This document shows positions 38,611 to 47,595 of a stretch of 64,000 nt of DNA, in pieces. How positions within the stretch are numbered: position 1 is the first letter of the stretch; each line of letters opens with the position of its first letter. Under the pieces are notes generated by a model, which worked only from the letters and a program-made list of their open reading frames with translations, was not told where the DNA came from and made no database searches. This DNA comes from Xenophilus sp. Marseille-Q4582 (GTDB lineage: Bacteria; Pseudomonadota; Gammaproteobacteria; Burkholderiales; Burkholderiaceae_C), in NCBI RefSeq assembly GCF_916700565.1, contig NZ_CAKAKO010000003.1, positions 372,001 through 436,000 on the forward strand, given 5' to 3'. Position numbers and translations under genes: made by a program.

Positions 38611-39606
38611 TCAGTTCACCGTGATGTTGCCGTCCTTGACCAGCCTGGCGAACTTGACGGTCTCGGCGCTGATGCGCTCGGCCATCTCGCGGGAGCTGTC
38701 TCCGATCGGATCGGCGCCGATGGCCTGCATGCGCTGCGCGAAGTCCGGCGACTTGATGATCTTCACCATCTCGGCGTTGAGCCTGGCCACCACCTCTCTG
38801 GGCGTGGCGGCCGGGGCCAGCACACCGAACCAGGTGCCGATGTCGAAGCCCTTGAGACCGGCCTCCTCCAGCGTGGGCACATCCGGCAGCACCGAGGAGC
38901 GACGGGCCGTCGTCACGGCGAGCGCGCGCAGCTTTCCGCTCTTGATGTGCTGCAGCACCGGCGTGATCGTGTCGAAGGACAGTGCCACCTGGCCCCCCAG
39001 CAGGTCGGTGGTCAGCGGGCCGCTGCCCTTGTACGGCACGTGCAGCAGCCGCGTGCCGGTGCTGGCCTGGAACTGGGTGCCGATCAGGTGCTGGGCCGTG
39101 CCGTTGCCGTTGGAGCCATAGGCCAGCTCGGTCTTCGAGCCCTTGGCGAGGCTGACCAGCTCGGCGACGCTCTTCGAAGGTGTCAGCGCCGCATTCACCA
39201 CCAGCACGTTGGGCACCATCGCCACGGTGGTGACGGGCGTCAGGTCCTTCTGGAAATCGTAGGACAGCGTCTTGTAGACGCTCGTGGCGATGGTGTGGTG
39301 CACGGCGCCCATCAGCAGGGTGTAGCCATCCGGCTTCGCCTTGGCCACGTAATCTGCGCCCAGCGTGGCGCCGGCGCCGGGCTTGCTCTCGACGATGACG
39401 GCCTGCCCCAGGCTCCTGGACAGGGCATCGGCGAGGGCACGCGCGAGCACGTCGGTGGTGCCACCCGATGGGAAGGGCACGACGATGCTGATCGGCTTCG
39501 ACGGCCAGGCATCCTGGCCCAGCGCAAAGGGCGCGAGGCTCGCACCGGTCGTCGCGGCCGCAAGCTGGATCACGCGGCGGCGCGTGAAGGGGAACGAAGG
39601 CTTCAT
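38611..39606 (-). CDS. Bug-family periplasmic solute-binding protein (tripartite tricarboxylate type)
   Basis: The start at 39606 has AAGGAG upstream. A twin-Arg-like signal (FTRRRVIQLAAATTGASL) precedes DAWPSKPISIVVPFPSGGTT, the family N-terminal signature. Later VESKPGAGATLGADYVAKAK and VPYKGSGPLTTDLLGGQV are diagnostic. The length is 331. Bug proteins bind small carboxylates, but no TctA/TctB membrane genes are near, as is common in Burkholderiales. With the adjacent dehydrogenase and LysR gene, a hydroxy-dicarboxylate ligand is plausible. Confidence 0.92.
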   Translation of the reverse strand: MKPSFPFTRRRVIQLAAATTGASLAPFALGQDAWPSKPISIVVPFPSGGTTDVLARALADALSRSLGQAVIVESKPGAGATLGADYVAKAKPDGYTLLMGAVHHTIATSVYKTLSYDFQKDLTPVTTVAMVPNVLVVNAALTPSKSVAELVSLAKGSKTELAYGSNGNGTAQHLIGTQFQASTGTRLLHVPYKGSGPLTTDLLGGQVALSFDTITPVLQHIKSGKLRALAVTTARRSSVLPDVPTLEEAGLKGFDIGTWFGVLAPAATPREVVARLNAEMVKIIKSPDFAQRMQAIGADPIGDSSREMAERISAETVKFARLVKDGNITVN

Positions 39607-39707
39607 GGTTGTGTCTCCTTGCATCTCGCCCGGCCCGGGAAGCCCTGGTGCCGAGGATCGCTTTTTCTTGAAAGGTCGCGGCCAACGCCGCGGCGGGCTC
39701 AGGCCAC

Positions 39708-40787
39708 CTAGCGACAGCCGCCAGCAGCCAGGAACGTGGTCATGGCCCGCGTGACCTCGGCCGTGGTGGCCTGGCCGCCCAGGTCCCGCGTGTGCAGCGA
39801 GGCGTCGGCCGTGACCGCCTCGATGGCCTGCATCACCTGCGCCGCGGCTTCGGCTTCACCCAGATGTTCCAGCAACATCACCACCGACCAGAACGTGCCT
39901 ACCGGATTGGCCAGGCCCTGGCCCATGATGTCGAAGGCCGAGCCGTGGATGGGCTCGAACATCGAGGGGTAGCGGCGCTCGGGATCGATGTTGCCCGTGG
40001 GCGCGATGCCCAGGCTGCCGGCCAGCGCGGCGGCCAGGTCGCTGAGGATGTCGGCGTGCAGGTTGGTGGCCACGATGGTGTCCAGCGTGGCCGGCTTGTT
40101 GACCATGCGCGCCGTCATCGCGTCCACCAGCTCCTTGTCCCAGCGCACGTCGGGGAACTCCTGGCTGATCTGCACCGCGATCTCGTCCCACATCACCATC
40201 GCATGGCGCTGCGCATTGCTCTTGGTGACAACCGTGAGCTGCTTGCGCGGCCGTGACTGCGCGAGCCTGAATGCGTAGCGCATGATCCGCTCCACGCCAG
40301 CACGGGTCATCATGCTCACGTCCGTCGCGACCTCGATGGAGTGGCCCTGGTGCACGCGGCCGCCCACGCCCGAGTATTCGCCTTCGGAGTTCTCGCGCAC
40401 GATCACCCAGTCCAGATCCTTCGGGCCACAGCGCTTGAGCGGCGCGTCGATGCCCGGCAGCACGCGCGTGGGCCGCACGTTGGCGTACTGGTCGAAGCCC
40501 TGGCAGATCTTCAGGCGCAGCCCCCACAGCGTGATGTGGTCGGGGATGTGCGGATCGCCGGCCGAGCCGAACAGGATCGCGTCCTTGCCCTTGAGCGCCT
40601 CCAGGCCGTTGGCCGGCATCATTTCTCCGTGGGCGCGGAACCAGTCGCCGCCCCAACCGAAGTCCTCGAACTCGAAACGGAAGCTGTCGCTTGCCGCCGC
40701 CAGCGCCTGCAGCACTTCCCGGCCGGCCGGCACGACCTCCTTGCCGATGCCGTCGCCGGGAATGGTGGCTATCTTGTAGATCTTCAT
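39708..40787 (-). CDS. Tartrate / D-malate dehydrogenase family (isocitrate dehydrogenase superfamily)
   Basis: The 359-residue protein follows the beta-decarboxylating dehydrogenase pattern: YKIATIPGDGIGKEVVPAGR, DLDWVIVRENSEGEYSGVGG, the substrate and metal segment KSNAQRHAMVMWDE, and NLHADILSDLAAALAGSLGI near the cofactor site. It resembles TtuC/DmlA, which oxidatively decarboxylate D-malate and act on tartrate. It is first in a three-gene run with the Bug protein and MBL lipoprotein and is divergent from a LysR gene, the layout of dmlR-dmlA. The exact substrate is inferred. Confidence 0.88.
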   Translation of the reverse strand: MKIYKIATIPGDGIGKEVVPAGREVLQALAAASDSFRFEFEDFGWGGDWFRAHGEMMPANGLEALKGKDAILFGSAGDPHIPDHITLWGLRLKICQGFDQYANVRPTRVLPGIDAPLKRCGPKDLDWVIVRENSEGEYSGVGGRVHQGHSIEVATDVSMMTRAGVERIMRYAFRLAQSRPRKQLTVVTKSNAQRHAMVMWDEIAVQISQEFPDVRWDKELVDAMTARMVNKPATLDTIVATNLHADILSDLAAALAGSLGIAPTGNIDPERRYPSMFEPIHGSAFDIMGQGLANPVGTFWSVVMLLEHLGEAEAAAQVMQAIEAVTADASLHTRDLGGQATTAEVTRAMTTFLAAGGCR

Positions 40788-40898
40788 GAAGGGTCTGTGT
40801 CTATGAATGGGATGGCTGGCACTCTAAGCACTCGACAGTCGCGCGGCACACCTCTAGATTCAAGGCTTTATCAACTTCAACTCAACAATCGGTCGCGC

Positions 40899-41834
40899 AT
40901 GCCCCATGAAATCAACCCGGCGGACCTTGGCTTCTTCTCCACCCTGGCGGCTGCCGGCAGCCTGAGCGCCGCGGGCCGCGAGCTGGGCGTCACCACCTCC
41001 GCGGTGAGTAAGCATCTGGCGCAGATGGAGGCGCGGCTGCGCGTGAACCTGGTCGTGCGCTCCACGCGGCGCATGAGCCTGACGCCCGAGGGCGAGCTCT
41101 ACCTCGCGCATGCGCGGCGGATCCTGGCCGACATCGAGGGCATGGGCGAGCTGCTGGGCGCGGCCGGCGCCGAACCCAAGGGGCTGCTGCGCGTCAACGC
41201 CACGCTGGGCTTCGGCCGCAGCCATGTCGCGCCCATGATCTCGAAGTTCGCGCGCAGGTACCCGCAGATGGAAGTCCAGCTCCAGCTTTCCGTGAACCCG
41301 CCGCCATTGACCGAAGACGCCTTCGACGTCTGCGTGCGCTTCGGCGCGCCACCGGATTCGCGCGTCATCGCCCGGCGCCTGGTGGCCAACCGGCGCCTGC
41401 TGTGCGCTGCGCCGGCCTACCTGGCCAGACATGGGGCGCCCAAGGTGCCCGACGACTTGATGCGGCACAACTGCATCGGCATCCGGCAGGGGGAGGAAGC
41501 CTACGGGCTCTGGCGCCTCTCCAGGGGCCAGGGCCGGGGCGCGTCGACCCACGCGGTCAAGACGCGCGGCACGCTGACGACCAACGACGGCGAGATCGCG
41601 GTGAACTGGGCGCTGGACGGGCACGGCATCCTGATGCGGGCCGAATGGGACATTGCCCGCCATCTGCGCAGCGGCCGGCTGGTGCAGGTTCTGCGGCGCT
41701 ACCACACGCCCGACGCCGACATCTACGCCGTCTATCCCTCACGCCATCAGCTCGCGGCGCGGGTGCGTACCTTCGTCGATTTCCTGGCCGCTTCACTGGC
41801 ACAGCAGTCTCAGGGAAAAGTTGCGCCAGGTTGA
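40899..41834 (+). CDS. LysR-family regulator, divergent from the tartrate/D-malate operon
   Basis: ATG 40899 (MPHEINPADLGFFSTLAAAG) starts a 311-residue protein. The winged helix is clear (SLSAAGRELGVTTSAVSKHL) and the effector domain runs from LLRVNATLGFGRSHVAPMIS to VYPSRHQLAARVRTFVDFL. About 110 bp separate it from the dehydrogenase start, where both promoters must lie. By analogy with DmlR it probably activates the divergent operon when its hydroxyacid is present. Confidence 0.92.
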   Translation: MPHEINPADLGFFSTLAAAGSLSAAGRELGVTTSAVSKHLAQMEARLRVNLVVRSTRRMSLTPEGELYLAHARRILADIEGMGELLGAAGAEPKGLLRVNATLGFGRSHVAPMISKFARRYPQMEVQLQLSVNPPPLTEDAFDVCVRFGAPPDSRVIARRLVANRRLLCAAPAYLARHGAPKVPDDLMRHNCIGIRQGEEAYGLWRLSRGQGRGASTHAVKTRGTLTTNDGEIAVNWALDGHGILMRAEWDIARHLRSGRLVQVLRRYHTPDADIYAVYPSRHQLAARVRTFVDFLAASLAQQSQGKVAPG

Positions 41835-41933
41835 GAAGGTGCCGCTCAGCCACGCCAGCGCGTCGGCAGCGCATCGAATTCCCGCGCGCGCTCGCATGGC
41901 GCCCAATGGCCGGCGCCTGGGCGTGTTCACGGG

Positions 41934-42330
41934 CTAAGCGGCCAGCGGCGCCCCGCCCTGCAGCATGCCGGACAGCACGCGGTGCTTGGACTGCTCGATG
42001 TGGCTCATCATCCGCGCCAGGGCACCGGCGCGGTCACCGGCCTGCAGCGTGCGCAGGAACTCGAGGTGCTCGCGCATGGCGGGCACCACCTGCATGGGCC
42101 GCATGGAATCGGCGTCGTAGCGGATCAGCCGCACGTGCAGGCTGTTGACGCGGTAGATTTCCGACAGGATCTCGTTGCCGATGCTGTCCACCATCAGGTC
42201 GTGCAACCCCCAGTCCACGGCCTGCGCATCCTTCTCCAGGGCGCTGCGCGCAGGCCTGCGCGAAGGCCTCGGGCTCCAGCTTCGGCACCCTGCTCACGGT
42301 GGCGCTGATGACCAGCGCCAAGCGCTGCGC
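41934..42330 (-). pseudogene. GntR-family (FCD domain) regulator, 3' remnant with frameshift
   Basis: The C-terminal frame has MDWGLHDLMVDSIGNEILSE, IYRVNSLHVRLIRYDADSM and the FCD end EHLEFLRTLQAGDRAGALAR. Upstream, a shift of frame near 42240 joins VSRVPKLEPEAFAQACAQ to ALEKDAQAV. The DNA-binding half is gone; around 42330 the sequence becomes a DhaL fragment on the other strand. Confidence 0.7.
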
Positions 42331-42646
42331 CGGCATCGAAGCGCTGGACCGCGCGACCCTGGCCGCGCTGCTGGGCGAGGTCGTCGACACGCTGGCCGCG
42401 CGCGGCGGCGCCCGCCTGGGCGACAAGACCGTGCTGGACAGCCTGCATGCCGTGCAGCAGGCGCTGGCCGAAGCGCCCGACGGCGTCGCCCTGCGCCCCA
42501 TCGCCTGCGACGCGGCCCAGGCCGCGCTCGATGCCTTCCGCGACCGGCCCAACCGCATCGGCCGCGCCCGCATGTTCGCGGACAAGACCCTCGGCCTGGA
42601 CGACCCCGGCATGGTGGCGCTGCTGCGCATGGCGCAGAGCCTTTAG
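42331..42646 (+). pseudogene. DhaL-like (dihydroxyacetone kinase DAK2 domain) 3' fragment
   Basis: The frame reads LLGEVVDTLAARGGARLGDK then TVLDSLHAVQQALAEAPDG, matching the DAK2 signature GDKT(M/V)LDxL, and ends MFADKTLGLDDPGMVALL. The N-terminal half and the partner kinase domain are missing. It meets an opposing GntR remnant, marking a deletion. Confidence 0.65.
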
Positions 42647-42713
42647 GGCTCAGTGCCCCGGGCGCCCCGGGCGGCGGACCGATTGTGGCGGGTGCCTTGC
42701 CTAACATCGTCGG

Positions 42714-43517
42714 ATGCCGATCCTCCTTCCTCATGACATCACCGCGCAGCTGGACGCAGCGCTGGCCGTGCTCGATGCGCACCTCGGACCGGCGCGGATC
42801 GCCGCCGTGCATCTCTTCGGTTCCGCCATCGACGGCGGGTTGAAGCCGCGCAGCGACATCGACCTGCTGGTCAGCGTGCAGGAAGCCCCCGACGAAGCCG
42901 CCCGCGCGGCCTTGATGCGCGCGCTGCTGGCCGTGTCGGCCCCGGCCGGCGAGGCCGCATCGGGCCGCCGGCCGCTGGAAGTGACGGTTCTTGCACTGCC
43001 CGCGCTGCACCCCTGGCAGTACCCTGCGCGGCGCGAATTGCAGTTCGGCGAATGGCTGCGCGAAGAGTTGGAGGCCGGCCGCGTCGAGCCCCCCATGGCG
43101 GACCCGGACCTGGCCGTGCTGCTGACGCAGGCACGCCAGAAGAGCATGGCGCTGCGCGGGCCCGAGGCCTCGGCGCTGCTGCCGGCGGTGCCGCCTGCGG
43201 ACCTGCGGCAGGCGCTGCAGGACACCGTGGCCCAGTGGAATGCGCCCGCCGACTGGGCCGGCGACGAACGCAACGTGGTGCTGGCACTGGCGCGCATCCA
43301 CTTCACCGCCGCAACCGGCGGCATCGCGCCCAAGGACGTGGCTGCGGCCTGGTGGCTGGAACGCCTGCCCGCCGCGCACCGCGCCGTGCTGGCCGATGCG
43401 CGGGCGGCCTACCTGGGCCTGAAACCCGATGACCTCGGCCGCCGCCCGGACGAGGTCGAGGCCTGGATCCGCCACGCCTGCGCCGCCCTGCGCAGCGCCT
43501 GGGCTGCCTCGCGGTGA
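42714..43517 (+). CDS. aadA: AadA-family aminoglycoside (3'')/(9) adenylyltransferase homologue
   Basis: The 267 residues follow AadA end to end: the nucleotidyltransferase motif AVHLFGSAIDGGLKPRSDID with the Asp pair in DIDLLV, then YPARRELQFGEWLREE, ADPDLAVLLTQARQKS, APADWAGDERNVVLALARIH and GIAPKDVAAAWWLERLP. Family enzymes add AMP to streptomycin and spectinomycin. It is two-domain (transferase plus helical C-terminal) and of usual length. No attC, integron integrase or IS is adjacent, and the base composition matches the chromosome, so it looks resident. The activity range is unproven. Confidence 0.85.
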   Translation: MPILLPHDITAQLDAALAVLDAHLGPARIAAVHLFGSAIDGGLKPRSDIDLLVSVQEAPDEAARAALMRALLAVSAPAGEAASGRRPLEVTVLALPALHPWQYPARRELQFGEWLREELEAGRVEPPMADPDLAVLLTQARQKSMALRGPEASALLPAVPPADLRQALQDTVAQWNAPADWAGDERNVVLALARIHFTAATGGIAPKDVAAAWWLERLPAAHRAVLADARAAYLGLKPDDLGRRPDEVEAWIRHACAALRSAWAASR

Positions 43518-43567
43518 AAGGGCCCCAGCCTCGTCCCGGCCAGGACAGGCGCCATGACAGGCCCGGC

Positions 43568-44434
43568 TCACTCCCCGATGCCGAACATCTCCCGCAGCGC
43601 CTCGCGATAGGCCTGCTCGCCCACGGTGTCGGCGTCCTCGTGCACGGCGCCGTCGACCAGCACGAAGCGCTTGGGCGGCAGCGCCCGCTCATACAGGGCC
43701 CGGCCCAGCGCGGGCGAGATCATGGTGTCGTTGGCGGCATGCACCACCAGCAGCGGCGAGCCCACCTCGGCGATGCGCGAGGCGGCGTCGAAATGCTGCG
43801 TGAGCAGCGGTGCGATGGGCAGCCAGCCCCAGCGCGTGCTGCGCACCACGTCCAGCGAGGAGGTGAAGGCGCCCTCGACGATCAGGCCGGCTTCGTCGGG
43901 CACCTCGGCCGCCAGCCGCACCGCCACCGCAGCGCCCAGCGAATGGCCGAAGATGAATCGCCGCGCCTGGGGGTGCTCGCGCGCCAGCCAGTCCCAGGCC
44001 GCGCGCGCGTCTTCGGCCACCAGGGTCTCGGAGGGCATGGCCTCGCTGCTGCGGCCGAAGCCCCGGTAGTCGATGCCCAGCACCGAAAAGCCCTGCCGAT
44101 GCAGCTGCCGGATGCGCGTGGCGCTGGCGCGCACGTCCCAGTGCACGCCGTGCAGGAAGAGCAGCACCGGCGCATCGGCCTGCGGTTGCGCCAGCCACAG
44201 GCCATGCAGGCGCACGGGCTGGCCGGGCTGCTCGGGGTGCTGCGACACGTAGTCGATCCAGACGTCCTGCATGCCCACGGCCGCCGCCTCGCCGGGCGGC
44301 CAGGGGCGGTCGCTGGGCATGAAGATCCAGCGCCGCTGCTCGTGGTCGACCACGGCACAGCCGCCCAGCAGCAGGCTCGCGGCCAGCAGGGCGGAGGCAA
44401 GGAAGGCGGGGCGGGGCATGGCCCATGTTCGCAT
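43568..44434 (-). CDS. Alpha/beta hydrolase lipoprotein
   Basis: The N-terminus (start 44434 or 44419) has a lipoprotein signal ending ASLLLGGCAVV. The hydrolase fold shows LLFLHGVHWDVR (oxyanion region), the nucleophile elbow FIFGHSLGAAVAVRLA with Ser, the acid near VVHAANDTMIS, and His in DGAVHEDAD. It is 288 residues, and the fold resembles BAAT/YfhR-type hydrolases. It is probably a periplasmic-facing esterase or peptidase; the substrate is unknown. Confidence 0.85.
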   Translation of the reverse strand: MRTWAMPRPAFLASALLAASLLLGGCAVVDHEQRRWIFMPSDRPWPPGEAAAVGMQDVWIDYVSQHPEQPGQPVRLHGLWLAQPQADAPVLLFLHGVHWDVRASATRIRQLHRQGFSVLGIDYRGFGRSSEAMPSETLVAEDARAAWDWLAREHPQARRFIFGHSLGAAVAVRLAAEVPDEAGLIVEGAFTSSLDVVRSTRWGWLPIAPLLTQHFDAASRIAEVGSPLLVVHAANDTMISPALGRALYERALPPKRFVLVDGAVHEDADTVGEQAYREALREMFGIGE

Positions 44435-44533
44435 GCAGAGGGGGTGTCAGGGCAGGCGCCTGGCACGGGTGCGATGCCGCGTGAATGCACAGGTGCCATG
44501 GGGCGCTTCGCAGTTGCTGGCATGCTCGGAGCC

Positions 44534-45001
44534 ATGCCAACCAAACTCTTTCGCCTCGGCGGACCACTGCTCCTCGTGCTAGGCGGCCTCACGGGCTGCG
44601 ACGTCGTGAAGTTCGTCTTTTCGACGCCCGACCCGCTGATGACCCCGCAGGCCATCGCCCTGCGCGAGGCGCCGGCCGAAAACATCTTCGAAGGCGAGTT
44701 GGCCGGTCAGCGCATGACGCTGCTGCTGCATGACTGCGAGGTGTACCGCGTCGAACGCGCCAAGAGCGGCGAGGTGCAATGGCAGAGCGTGATGGCGCCC
44801 GACTTCTACCCCTTCTGGACCGCGTGCCAGCGCGAGGGCATGTTCTTCCATCAGGGCACCCTGACGGTCACCGTGGGCCGCATGGCCGTGGGCGCGGGCG
44901 GCTGCTGCGCCACGGGCGGCACCTACCGCTCCACGGACGGCCTGAACTGGAAGAAGGTTTCCGAAAACACGGTGCCCGAAGACCCGGCGAAGCCAAAGTA
45001 G
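44534..45001 (+). CDS. Hypothetical lipoprotein
   Basis: ATG 44534 begins MPTKLFRLGGPLLLVLGGLT followed by the lipobox Cys. The mature part has 4 further Cys, including a CC pair in GAGGCCATGGTYRSTDG, and YPFWTACQREGMFF. The 155-residue protein is not recognised. It is divergent from the hydrolase, with a short gap containing no clear site. Confidence 0.75.
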   Translation: MPTKLFRLGGPLLLVLGGLTGCDVVKFVFSTPDPLMTPQAIALREAPAENIFEGELAGQRMTLLLHDCEVYRVERAKSGEVQWQSVMAPDFYPFWTACQREGMFFHQGTLTVTVGRMAVGAGGCCATGGTYRSTDGLNWKKVSENTVPEDPAKPK

Positions 45002-45081
45002 GCGGGCGCGCGGGCCCGGGTGTGAACGCGCATGGCGGCTCGACGCACCGGGCGCCGGGCACGCGGGCGTCAGTCAGTCAG

Positions 45082-45699
45082 TCAGTACGCGACGGCGAAG
45101 CGCTGGCGCGAGTGCTTGGGCGCCTCGATCTCGTCCACCAGCGCGATGGCGTAGTCCTCCATCGAGATGCGGCTGTGGCCCTGCGCATCGGCCATGAACC
45201 GGTCGCCGCCCAGGCGGAACCGGCCCGTGCGCTCGCCGGGCTCGAACAGCGCGGCGGGCGACAGGAAGGTCCAGTCGATGGCGGTCTCGCCGCGCAGCAC
45301 GTTCAGGAAGTCGCGGCCCGCGCCGGCTTCGGCCTTGTAGGCCTGCGGGAACTCGGGCGTGTCGATCAGCGCCACGCCGGGCGCCACTTCCAGGCTGCCG
45401 GCGCCGCCGACGACCAGCACCCGCTTCACGCCCGCTTCCCTGGCGGCGGCCAGCAGCGTGGGCGCGGTGATGCCGTCGGCAAAGCGCGTGGCGCTGACCA
45501 CGGCGTCGTGGCCCTTCAGCAGCGGCGCCAGCGTGTCGGCGTTCGTGGCGTCGGCCGCCACCAGCGTCAGGCCCTTTTGCGCCGGCACTTGGGACACGTG
45601 GCGAGCGATGCCCGTCACGGTGTGGCCGCGCTGCAGCAGTTCGGTGGCGATGCGGGAACCGGCGCGGCCGGTGATGCCGAGCAGAACGATGTGGCTCAT
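45082..45699 (-). CDS. NAD(P)H-binding oxidoreductase (SDR atypical, YwnB-like)
   Basis: ATG 45699 has GGAG upstream; the 205 residues open MSHIVLLGITGRAGSRIATE with the G-x-x-G-x-x-G-type NAD(P) fingerprint. VKRVLVVGGAGSLEVAPG and AIDWTFLSPAALFEPGERTG follow, and the end is near EDYAIALVDEIEAPKHSRQR. Such proteins are NmrA-like sensors or reductases. Its function is not assigned. Confidence 0.85.
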   Translation of the reverse strand: MSHIVLLGITGRAGSRIATELLQRGHTVTGIARHVSQVPAQKGLTLVAADATNADTLAPLLKGHDAVVSATRFADGITAPTLLAAAREAGVKRVLVVGGAGSLEVAPGVALIDTPEFPQAYKAEAGAGRDFLNVLRGETAIDWTFLSPAALFEPGERTGRFRLGGDRFMADAQGHSRISMEDYAIALVDEIEAPKHSRQRFAVAY

Positions 45700-45758
45700 G
45701 AGAGAACTCCTGGGGTTGAACGAAGGATGAGGAAGCGAAGCAAAGGGAGTCACGAACG

Positions 45759-46529
45759 TCAGAGCGCGCAGCCGCGTTCGTCACAGGCAGCGGCCGTCGA
45801 CGCGGGGCTGACGGGCGCGCGGCCCGGTGGCGAGGGGGCCGACGAAGCCCGGGCCTGCGCCCGCTCGATCCGGCCTTGCAGGTGCACGCGCCATGCAGCC
45901 GGCCGGCCCAGCCAGTGGCCGGTGTCCAGCACCTCCAATGCGCCGCCCGTGTCCTGAATCGCAAAGGTGGGAAAACCCGAACCCTGGGCACGCGCCAGCC
46001 AGCGACGGCTGTCGCCGATGTGGGCCTGGGTGGCGGCGCCCGCAAGGCGCTGCAGGGCCTCGGCAAAGGCGACCGCGGGCAGGCCCAGTTCCTCGGCCAG
46101 GGCCCGCAGCACGGCCGGATCGGCGATGCGGCGGCCCTCGACATAGTGGGCGCGCTGCACGCGCTCGATCATGTCCAGGCCCCGGCCGGCCACCGCGTCG
46201 GCCGCCAGCACGGCGGTGAGGGGCGGTGCCGAATCGAGCACGGCGCCGGTGTCGCGCAGCAGGCCTTCGAAGTACGCCTCGCCGAAAGGCTGGCCGCTCA
46301 GCTCGGCGATGCGCCGGTCGTGCGGCAGCACGTACTCGCGCCACGCGGGGGTGACGGGCCGGCGGTTCGCGCCGGCCAGCATGCCGCCGCCATGGGCCTG
46401 CAACTGCAGCCCCGGAAGTCCGCGCGCGGCCCGCACCAATGGCGCGGCGGCGTAGCACCAGCCGCACAGCGGGTCGTAGAGGTAATGCAGCGTGAGCGCA
46501 GCGGCCGAAGTCGTTTCCATGGGCCGCAT
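45759..46529 (-). CDS. DsbA-family thioredoxin-fold protein (FrnE/2-hydroxychromene-2-carboxylate isomerase-like)
   Basis: From ATG 46529 (or 46520) the protein opens with LTLHYLYDPLCGWCYAAAPL, a CGWC active site of the DsbA/FrnE type; no signal peptide is present, so it is cytoplasmic. A helical insert follows, and FPTFAIQDTGG supplies the cis-Pro loop. It is 256 residues with a low-complexity tail. It is divergent from a LysR gene that probably controls it. Confidence 0.85.
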   Translation of the reverse strand: MRPMETTSAAALTLHYLYDPLCGWCYAAAPLVRAARGLPGLQLQAHGGGMLAGANRRPVTPAWREYVLPHDRRIAELSGQPFGEAYFEGLLRDTGAVLDSAPPLTAVLAADAVAGRGLDMIERVQRAHYVEGRRIADPAVLRALAEELGLPAVAFAEALQRLAGAATQAHIGDSRRWLARAQGSGFPTFAIQDTGGALEVLDTGHWLGRPAAWRVHLQGRIERAQARASSAPSPPGRAPVSPASTAAACDERGCAL

Positions 46530-46598
46530 CGTAGGTTGATCAGATCGCTCGAAATACCGCCTAGGATGCGCTTCTTTGTTGCATCGATCGATGGAATC

Positions 46599-47564
46599 AT
46601 GGACCGCCTCACCGCCGCCGAAGTGTTCGTGCAGATTGCCGAGCGCGGCAGCATGGCTGCCGCGGCGCAGGCGCTGGACATGTCGCGCGCCATGGTCACG
46701 CGCTACCTGGCGCAGATGGAGCAATGGGCCGGCGCGCGGCTGCTGCACCGGACCACGCGGCGGCTGAGCCTGACACCCGCCGGCGAGCAGACGCTGGCGC
46801 GCTGCCGGCAGTTGCTGGACGTCGCGGCCGACGTGGCGCTGCCGGCGGCCGATGGCGAGGAACCGGTGCGCGGCCTGCTGCGCGTGGCCTGTTCGCAGTC
46901 GCTGGCGCAGACCGTGCTGGCCGGTGTGGTGCACCGCTTCCTGCAGCGGCACCCGCAGGCCGCCATCGACCTGCGCATCGACGCGCGCGCGGTGAACCTG
47001 GTGGAAGAGCGCATCGACCTGGCGATTCGCATCACCAACGACCTGGACCCGAACCTGATCGCGCGCCGGCTGGGCGAGTGCGACTCGGTGGTCTGCGCCT
47101 CGCCCGCCTACGTGGCGGCCCACGGCCAGCCCCTGCGCCCGGCCGACCTGGCGCTGCACCGCTGCCTGACCTATGCCTATTTCAGCCGCAGCCTGTGGGA
47201 GTTCACCGATGCACGGGGCGAGCCGCTCAGCGTGCCGGTGGGCGGCTCGCTGAGTGCCAACGAGTCGCAGGTGCTGCTGGCCGCCGCCGTGGAAGGCACG
47301 GGCATCAGCATGCAGCCGGCCTACGCCGCCGCGCCGCTGCTGGCCAGCGGCGCGCTGGTGCAGCTGCTGCCCGGCTACCGGCTCCAGAGCCTGGGCATCC
47401 ATGCCATCTTTGCCACGCGCCGGCAGATGACGCCCGTGCTGCGCGCCATGGTCGACGCGCTGGCCGCGCACTTCGCCGACGCGGCGCACTGGCCCCCGCG
47501 CCTGGGGGCGGCCCCGGCCGCCGCGGGCCGCCGCGCTGGGCCCGGCGCCACCGGCGCGGCATAG
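46599..47564 (+). CDS. LysR-family regulator
   Basis: Start ATG 46599 (MDRLTAAEVFVQIAERGSMA) is typical for the family; ATG 46566 would add 11 residues. The winged helix includes SRAMVTRYLAQMEQWAGARL and the effector domain begins LLRVACSQSLAQTVLAGVVH. It has 321 residues with an Ala-rich tail. It is divergent from the DsbA-like gene, with 69 bp between starts. Confidence 0.9.
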   Translation: MDRLTAAEVFVQIAERGSMAAAAQALDMSRAMVTRYLAQMEQWAGARLLHRTTRRLSLTPAGEQTLARCRQLLDVAADVALPAADGEEPVRGLLRVACSQSLAQTVLAGVVHRFLQRHPQAAIDLRIDARAVNLVEERIDLAIRITNDLDPNLIARRLGECDSVVCASPAYVAAHGQPLRPADLALHRCLTYAYFSRSLWEFTDARGEPLSVPVGGSLSANESQVLLAAAVEGTGISMQPAYAAAPLLASGALVQLLPGYRLQSLGIHAIFATRRQMTPVLRAMVDALAAHFADAAHWPPRLGAAPAAAGRRAGPGATGAA

Positions 47565-47595
47565 CGCGCGCCCCTGCGTGGACGATGGGCGCGGC

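Noticed and set aside
42714..43517. The aadA homologue as an integron gene cassette.
   Set aside because: No attC site, integrase or other cassette flanks it, and its composition matches the chromosome.
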